Source of the DNA: Catenibacterium sp. co_0103
GTDB lineage: Bacteria; Bacillota_I; Bacilli_A; Erysipelotrichales; Coprobacillaceae
Assembly: GCF_004168205.1 (NCBI RefSeq)
Contig: NZ_RCYB01000031.1
Span: 1-26,566, forward strand
DNA: 26,566 nucleotides
Reading direction: 5' to 3'
The notes under the pieces are model-generated. The model saw only the letters and a list, made by a program, of their open reading frames with translations. It did not search any database and was not told where the DNA came from. Below are positions 22,398 through 26,566 of this stretch, one piece after another (within the stretch, counting starts at the first letter, position 1; each line of letters opens with the position of its first letter). A program made the position numbers and the translations under genes.

Positions 22398-24041
22398 ATG
22401 TTGAAAAGTCTGTTTATCTCTTCTTTTGTCATTATAGATCAAACAACTGTTGACTTTGATGAAGGCATGACGGCTTTAACAGGTGAAACAGGTGCAGGTA
22501 AATCTATTATTATTAATGCGCTCGAACAATTATGTGGTGCAAGAGCATCTTCTTCACTTGTAAGAAAAGGCTCTAAGAAAGCAGTCATTGAAGGTGTTTT
22601 TGATATGAATGATTCAATTCAGAAGATTCTAGACGAATTGAATATAGATGGTGATGATGATCTTATTATCACAAAAGAGATATTGGACAATGGACGTTCA
22701 ACAATTAAAATTAATTATCGTACTGTCACTAATAGTGCTTTAAAACAAGTGGCTCCCTACTTATTAGATATTCATTCACAATATCAGACACAGGAAATTT
22801 TTAATGTGAAAAATCATTTAAAGATATTGCAGTCATTTATGAATCACCAGGATGACTCATTGCTATCTGAATATCATAAACACTACTTTGAATATAAGAA
22901 AATATCACAGAAGATCAAGAAGCTTGAACAAGAGGATCTGAGTGATGAAAGAATAGAATATTATCAGAAACAGTATGATGAATTAAAGGATTTTGAATAT
23001 ACAGATGAAATAATTGATCAGCTTGAAGAAGAACTTAGAATGATGAAAAACTATGAATCCATGCATAAATATATGACTGATTTTAATGGGGCTATGTCTG
23101 ACAAGCAAGGTGCATTAAATCAAATAAATGATGCATTAAGCGCACTTGGTCATATGAATGATACAGAATCATTTAGTGCATTATATGATGAATTCTATAA
23201 TCAATATTATAGTATGCAGGATATTGTAGATCGCATAGAAACAGCCTTTGACTCTATTGATTTTGATGAATATCGTTTCAATGAACTACAGGAAGAACTT
23301 TTTACTATTCATCGTCTGCAAAGAAAGTATGGATACTCAGTAGATGACATCTATCAGGCACAGACAGAATTAAAAGAAAAGCTAGATGCCGCGTTGAATC
23401 GTGAAGATGTGCTTGCTGATTTAAATAAACAAAAAGATCAAGCTTATCATGAAGCATATCAGATTGCGTCAAAACTAACATCGTTAAGAGAAGAACAGGG
23501 ACTCATTTTTGTTGATGCACTAGAAAAAGAATTAAAAGATCTTTATTTACCTGATGCAAAGCTAAAGGTAGATATAAAGGAATGCAGTCTTAGTGATACT
23601 GGAAAAGACGACATTACGTTTATGGTTTCTATGAACAAGGGACAGGCTTTTACTCCTTTAAATGAAACAGCAAGTGGTGGTGAAATATCACGTTTGATGT
23701 TAGCCATTAAAACAATTACTATGAATCAAAACCAAATGAATACACTTGTTTTTGATGAAATTGATACAGGTGTGAGTGGTAAAGTTGCTGATGCAATTGG
23801 ATTAAAGATGCATTCTATTTCATTAAACAATCAAGTATTATGTATTACACATTTGCCTCAAGTGGCCATTCATGCTGATCATCATTATGCGATTAAGAAA
23901 TTATCTCATGATGAAGAAACCTATTCAACGCTTGCAGTATTAAGCGAGGATGAAAGAATAGAAGAAATTGCGAAGATGCTTTCTGGTGATGTGGTTACAG
24001 CAGAAGCAATCGATAATGCGAAAAGATTATTACACGGATGA
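22398..24041 (+). CDS. recN: DNA repair protein RecN
   Basis: SMC-like ATPase acting early at double-strand breaks, and implicated in handling DNA during transformation in B. subtilis. 547 aa. Seen: Walker A G-E-T-G-A-G-K-S (29-36), D-I-H-S-Q (124-128), central coiled coil (about 155-365), ABC signature S-G-G-E-I-S-R-L-M (426-434), Walker B V-F-D-E-I-D-T-G (451-458) and I-T-H-L-P-Q-V-A (483-490). SD AGGTGAT overlaps the tlyA stop. Last gene of the nusB cluster; a hairpin with a T run follows. Confidence 0.96.
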   Translation: MLKSLFISSFVIIDQTTVDFDEGMTALTGETGAGKSIIINALEQLCGARASSSLVRKGSKKAVIEGVFDMNDSIQKILDELNIDGDDDLIITKEILDNGRSTIKINYRTVTNSALKQVAPYLLDIHSQYQTQEIFNVKNHLKILQSFMNHQDDSLLSEYHKHYFEYKKISQKIKKLEQEDLSDERIEYYQKQYDELKDFEYTDEIIDQLEEELRMMKNYESMHKYMTDFNGAMSDKQGALNQINDALSALGHMNDTESFSALYDEFYNQYYSMQDIVDRIETAFDSIDFDEYRFNELQEELFTIHRLQRKYGYSVDDIYQAQTELKEKLDAALNREDVLADLNKQKDQAYHEAYQIASKLTSLREEQGLIFVDALEKELKDLYLPDAKLKVDIKECSLSDTGKDDITFMVSMNKGQAFTPLNETASGGEISRLMLAIKTITMNQNQMNTLVFDEIDTGVSGKVADAIGLKMHSISLNNQVLCITHLPQVAIHADHHYAIKKLSHDEETYSTLAVLSEDERIEEIAKMLSGDVVTAEAIDNAKRLLHG

Positions 24042-24067
24042 GCATATAATACATATGCTCATTTTTT
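24038..24067 (+). terminator. Terminator after recN, with an embedded -10-like box
   Basis: Perfect 10-bp stem ATGAGCATAT/ATATGCTCAT (24038-24047/24053-24062), a 5-nt loop and T6. The dinB SD AGGAGG starts right after it. TATAAT (24045-24050) lies within the palindrome, so the element could also hold the dinB promoter or an operator. Confidence 0.75.
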
Positions 24068-24079
24068 AGGAGGTTAGCC

Positions 24080-25255
24080 ATGCGTATTATATTTCATATA
24101 GATATGAATGCATTTTATGCGAATTGTGAGATTTCTCAGCATCCAGAATTAAAAGGGAAACCCATTGTCATTAGTCATAATTCTAAAAGAAGTGTTGTCT
24201 CTACTGCTTCTTATGAAGCGAGAGAATTTGGTGTTCATTCCGCAATGCCTCTATTTATGGCAAAAGAGAAATGTCCTGATCTAATAGTAGTAGAACCACA
24301 TTTTAATCTTTATCATGAATTGTCACAAAGATTTTTTGAGATTGTTTATAAGTATAGTAAAAAGGTAGAAATAGCCAGCATTGATGAATGTTATGTGGAT
24401 ATGAGCGATTATTTTACATTAACTCATGCGCAGCCTTATGCAGTCGCAAAAGAAATTCAAGACAATATTCTATCCACTTTATCTCTTCCTTGTTCTATTG
24501 GAATATCTCCCAATAAGTTTCTTTCTAAAATGGCTTCTGATATGAAAAAACCTTTAGGTATTACTATTATTACTCAAAGAAACTTAAAAGAAGTATTATG
24601 GCCTATAAAAGTAGGGGATATGTATGGCATAGGAAAAAAGACAGCACCTAAACTAGAAGAAGTGGGCATTAAGACAATTGCGGATATTGCGAATTATGAT
24701 AACTATCAGACAATTAGACAATTTCTAGGAAAGAATACACTTATATATTATAATCGTGCCAATGGTAGAGATTTATCGCCTGTTGTTTATGAAGATACGG
24801 ATATGAAATCTATTGGTCATTCTACAACTTTTGAAAGTGATATTAGTGATGAAGATAGCTTAAAAGAGGAATTCAAGAAGGTATGTTTAACTGTAGCTGA
24901 ACGTGCATCAAAACATGATATGTATTCTAACTGTGTTGTGATTACATTAAAATATACAAGATTTAAAAGTGTTACAAGACAAATGCTGGTACAGGAATAT
25001 ATGAATGATTATGAGAAAATATATAGTTATGTGATGATGCTTTTTAATAAGCATTATACTCATGAACCATTAAGACTTATTGGTGTTACTCTTAATAATG
25101 TGAAAAGAAAAGAAGCAATCATCGAACAGATGAATATATTTGATACAAAGAATGAAGCAGTAGATCCTATTGATAGTTTGATTGAAAATATCAATAAAAT
25201 GACGAGTGCACATCTGATTAAAGCAAAAGACTATCATATAAATGGAAAAAGTTAA
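24080..25255 (+). CDS. dinB: DNA polymerase IV (Y-family translesion polymerase)
   Basis: Low-fidelity, exonuclease-free polymerase that copies past lesions. 391 aa. Seen: F-H-I-D-M-N-A-F-Y-A-N-C-E with catalytic Asp8, S-I-D-E-C-Y-V-D with Asp102/Glu103, helix-hairpin-helix G-I-G-K-K-T-A-P-K-L (about 188), little-finger domain to about 340, and a beta-clamp-binding peptide Q-M-N-I-F-D near the C-terminus. SD AGGAGG (24068-24073) supports the start. No Bacillus-type LexA box (CGAAC-N4-GTTCG) is seen upstream, so SOS control is unproven. Confidence 0.95.
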   Translation: MRIIFHIDMNAFYANCEISQHPELKGKPIVISHNSKRSVVSTASYEAREFGVHSAMPLFMAKEKCPDLIVVEPHFNLYHELSQRFFEIVYKYSKKVEIASIDECYVDMSDYFTLTHAQPYAVAKEIQDNILSTLSLPCSIGISPNKFLSKMASDMKKPLGITIITQRNLKEVLWPIKVGDMYGIGKKTAPKLEEVGIKTIADIANYDNYQTIRQFLGKNTLIYYNRANGRDLSPVVYEDTDMKSIGHSTTFESDISDEDSLKEEFKKVCLTVAERASKHDMYSNCVVITLKYTRFKSVTRQMLVQEYMNDYEKIYSYVMMLFNKHYTHEPLRLIGVTLNNVKRKEAIIEQMNIFDTKNEAVDPIDSLIENINKMTSAHLIKAKDYHINGKS

Positions 25256-25262
25256 AAAAAGT

Positions 25263-25271
25263 TGTTATAAT
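25263..25271 (+). promoter_or_regulatory. Possible extended -10 promoter for the recombinase gene
   Basis: TGTTATAAT with TATAAT at 25266-25271, between the dinB stop and the GTG start. No convincing -35 is seen. Confidence 0.5.
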
Positions 25272-25290
25272 TATGCAAGAGGTGTGACAC

Positions 25291-26178
25291 GTGCAAGATT
25301 ATGATTTAAAAGATTTTAAGAGCTATTTAATGTTTGAACGAGGATTAAGCGAGAATACTGTAGATGGTTATATGAGAGATCTAAGAGCTTTTTATGATTA
25401 TATTGATTATGATATCAAAAAGTTTGATTTGGCTCATCTAGACACTTATTTTAGCGAATTAAAGGATGATGGGTATAAAGTAACTTCTATTCGAAGAAAA
25501 ATTGTATCTTTAAGACAGTATAATGAGTTTCTTTCTCGTACAAAAGGGATGAAGGATGTGATGTCCCAATATGAATTACCTAAAACAGAAAAGAAACTTC
25601 CACAAGTATTAAGCTTAGAAGAAATAGTTAAGGTGATTAATCATATTGATGATACGACCCCTGTGGGGAAAAGAAATAAGTCAATGATGCTTCTTCTTGT
25701 TAGTACAGGTATGAGAATAAGTGAACTCGTTCATTTAGAAATCAATGATATCAATCATTCAGTGTCTAATGTTCGTGTAATAGGTAAAGGTAATAAAGAA
25801 AGACTTATTCCTTTAGATCAAGAGACATTTCATTATGTTTATAACTATATGCAAAATGAACGCTCTTTCTTTGATAAGAAAAATAGCCTTTGGCTTTTTA
25901 TGATGAACGATGGTCGTCGTATGACAAGAGAAAACTTCTACAACATTTTACAAAAACTAGTATTAGAAGCAGGGGTACGAGATCATTTTACACCCCATAT
26001 GTTAAGACACACATTTGCGACTACGTTATTGGAAAATCATTGTGATTTAAGATCTATCCAGGTGATGCTTGGACATCAGGATATTTCAACCACAACAATA
26101 TATACACATGTAACACATAAGCAAATCATGGATGACTATAATAAGTTTCACCCAGGTAATGCAAAGAGGAAATTATAA
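25291..26178 (+). CDS. xerD: Tyrosine recombinase, XerC/XerD type
   Basis: Site-specific recombinase; Xer proteins resolve chromosome dimers at dif. 295 aa, the Xer length. N-terminal SAM-like core-binding domain (about 1-90) and catalytic domain with Arg142 (T-G-M-R-I-S-E-L), Lys166 (I-G-K-G-N-K-E-R), His236/Arg239 (H-M-L-R-H), His262 (L-G-H) and nucleophile Tyr271 (T-T-I-Y-T-H). Start is GTG 25291 with AGAGGTG (25278-25284) upstream. All catalytic residues are present. XerD (rather than XerC) is inferred from its length and position near recN/dinB, and a housekeeping role is more likely than an integrase because no phage or ICE gene is adjacent. Confidence 0.88.
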   Translation: MQDYDLKDFKSYLMFERGLSENTVDGYMRDLRAFYDYIDYDIKKFDLAHLDTYFSELKDDGYKVTSIRRKIVSLRQYNEFLSRTKGMKDVMSQYELPKTEKKLPQVLSLEEIVKVINHIDDTTPVGKRNKSMMLLLVSTGMRISELVHLEINDINHSVSNVRVIGKGNKERLIPLDQETFHYVYNYMQNERSFFDKKNSLWLFMMNDGRRMTRENFYNILQKLVLEAGVRDHFTPHMLRHTFATTLLENHCDLRSIQVMLGHQDISTTTIYTHVTHKQIMDDYNKFHPGNAKRKL

Positions 26179-26241
26179 GTAATTGAATATATTGTCTAAT
26201 GTGTTTGATCGTGTTTATATATACTCAGAGAGAGCGTTAAA

Positions 26242-26423
26242 ATGAACACATTAAATATCACAAATTATAAACCAAAGGATTTTGCTGCACTTTTAGGCGT
26301 ATCTGTTAAGATATTATAACGTTTAGCTAGTGAAGGAAATTTAAAGGCAAACCGACCCCAAACTAAAGGCATTATTATACTTACAATCATCATTTACTAA
26401 ATCAAGTTGCATTTTTAAGATAG
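26242..26423 (+). pseudogene. Broken IS607-family tnpA (serine recombinase) 5' fragment
   Basis: Translated from ATG 26242 the sequence begins M-N-T-L-N-I-T-N-Y-K-P-K-D-F-A-A-L-L-G-V-S-V-K, which matches the MerR-like HTH that opens IS607-type TnpA resolvases (K-P-K-E-F-A-E-L-L-G-V-S-V-K-T-L-Q-R-W). A stop TAA then replaces the expected Gln codon (26308-26310), the homology goes on (R-L-A-S-E-G-N-L-K-A), and near 26367 it shifts frame to R-H-Y-Y-T-Y-N-H-H-L-L-N-Q before a TAG at 26421. The catalytic serine domain is missing altogether. The fragment is a relic and cannot be functional. Confidence 0.75.
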
Positions 26424-26566
26424 TCTTGTAATGTAAAAGAATTATTTGAATACCCACAAACCACAGGATAGTAAAAATTAAATTATATGAACGCCTATAA
26501 ATCGGCGTTCATGAAGCTGAACTTGATGCATAGATTTTCCATTTGTACTATAATTAGATTAGAAAT
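26424..26566. other. Noncoding tail, possible remnant of the IS607 element
   Basis: No gene is recognisable. It contains the perfect hairpin at 26487-26512 and a TATAAT (26549-26554) that could serve a gene beyond the window, though no good -35 is present. If the IS607 reading is right, tnpB and the rest of tnpA have been deleted. Confidence 0.4.
26487..26512. repeat. Perfect 9-bp inverted repeat (hairpin)
   Basis: ATGAACGCC/GGCGTTCAT with an 8-nt loop. No T run follows on the + strand; on the - strand the stem is followed by an A/T-rich stretch. It may be a weak terminator for a convergent gene, or the subterminal hairpin of an IS605/IS607-type right end. Confidence 0.6.

Noticed and set aside
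1..26566. CRISPR array, tRNA/rRNA genes, toxin-antitoxin or phage defence system
   Set aside because: No regularly spaced repeats, no tRNA-like cloverleaf or rRNA signature, and every sizeable ORF has a housekeeping or competence assignment.

Overview
The window is a stretch of low-GC Firmicutes chromosome. Lipoproteins, a comG pseudopilus operon and very strong Shine-Dalgarno (SD) sites all fit. Gene content and protein style suggest an Erysipelotrichia-type gut bacterium (Catenibacterium/Coprobacillus/Kandleria relatives); this lineage call is inference. All genes lie on the + strand. No rRNA, tRNA, CRISPR array or intact mobile element was seen.

Layout. (1) 1-407: no gene; a strong terminator, a patch of imperfect hairpins, then an operator/promoter for nagA. 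(2) 408-2455: nagA plus an aldose-1-epimerase-like gene, ending in a terminator. (3) 2465-5685: small lipoprotein, rsuA-type pseudouridine synthase, trmB, thioredoxin-like protein, an unrecognised K/E-rich protein with two S-P-x-x-G motifs, and acpS. (4) 5703-7950: a short SSB without an acidic tail, whose SD lies inside a hairpin, then lepA and a terminator. (5) 7976-10344: class B penicillin-binding protein and rpmG (L33). (6) 10363-12073: metallo-beta-lactamase-fold hydrolase, a candidate stand-alone small RNA, and a cyclophilin lipoprotein. (7) 12128-15756: complete comGA-GB-GC-GD-GE-GF-GG operon; comGF has no ordinary start codon for its prepilin signal. (8) 15764-16851: efp and an Asp23/Gls24 gene, each with its own promoter and terminator. 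(9) 16876-24067: tightly packed nusB-xseA-xseB-fps(ispA)-dxs-tlyA-recN. (10) 24080-26178: dinB and a XerC/D-type tyrosine recombinase. (11) 26179-26566: remnant of an IS607-family element (broken tnpA 5' end and a perfect hairpin).

The order comG - efp - asp23 - nusB - xseAB - ispA - dxs - tlyA - recN is recognisably that of Bacillus subtilis, but the genes found there between these neighbours (spoIIIA operon, accBC, folD, ahrC/argR) are absent. The functional themes are amino-sugar catabolism, translation and tRNA/rRNA modification, cell-wall synthesis, DNA uptake, isoprenoid supply and DNA repair.

I found no clearly new multi-gene system. The best leads are the comGF start anomaly, an EF-P with Arg in place of the modified Lys, the SD-sequestering hairpin before ssb, the ~100-nt candidate RNA at 11033-11136, and the S-P-x-x-G repeat protein.
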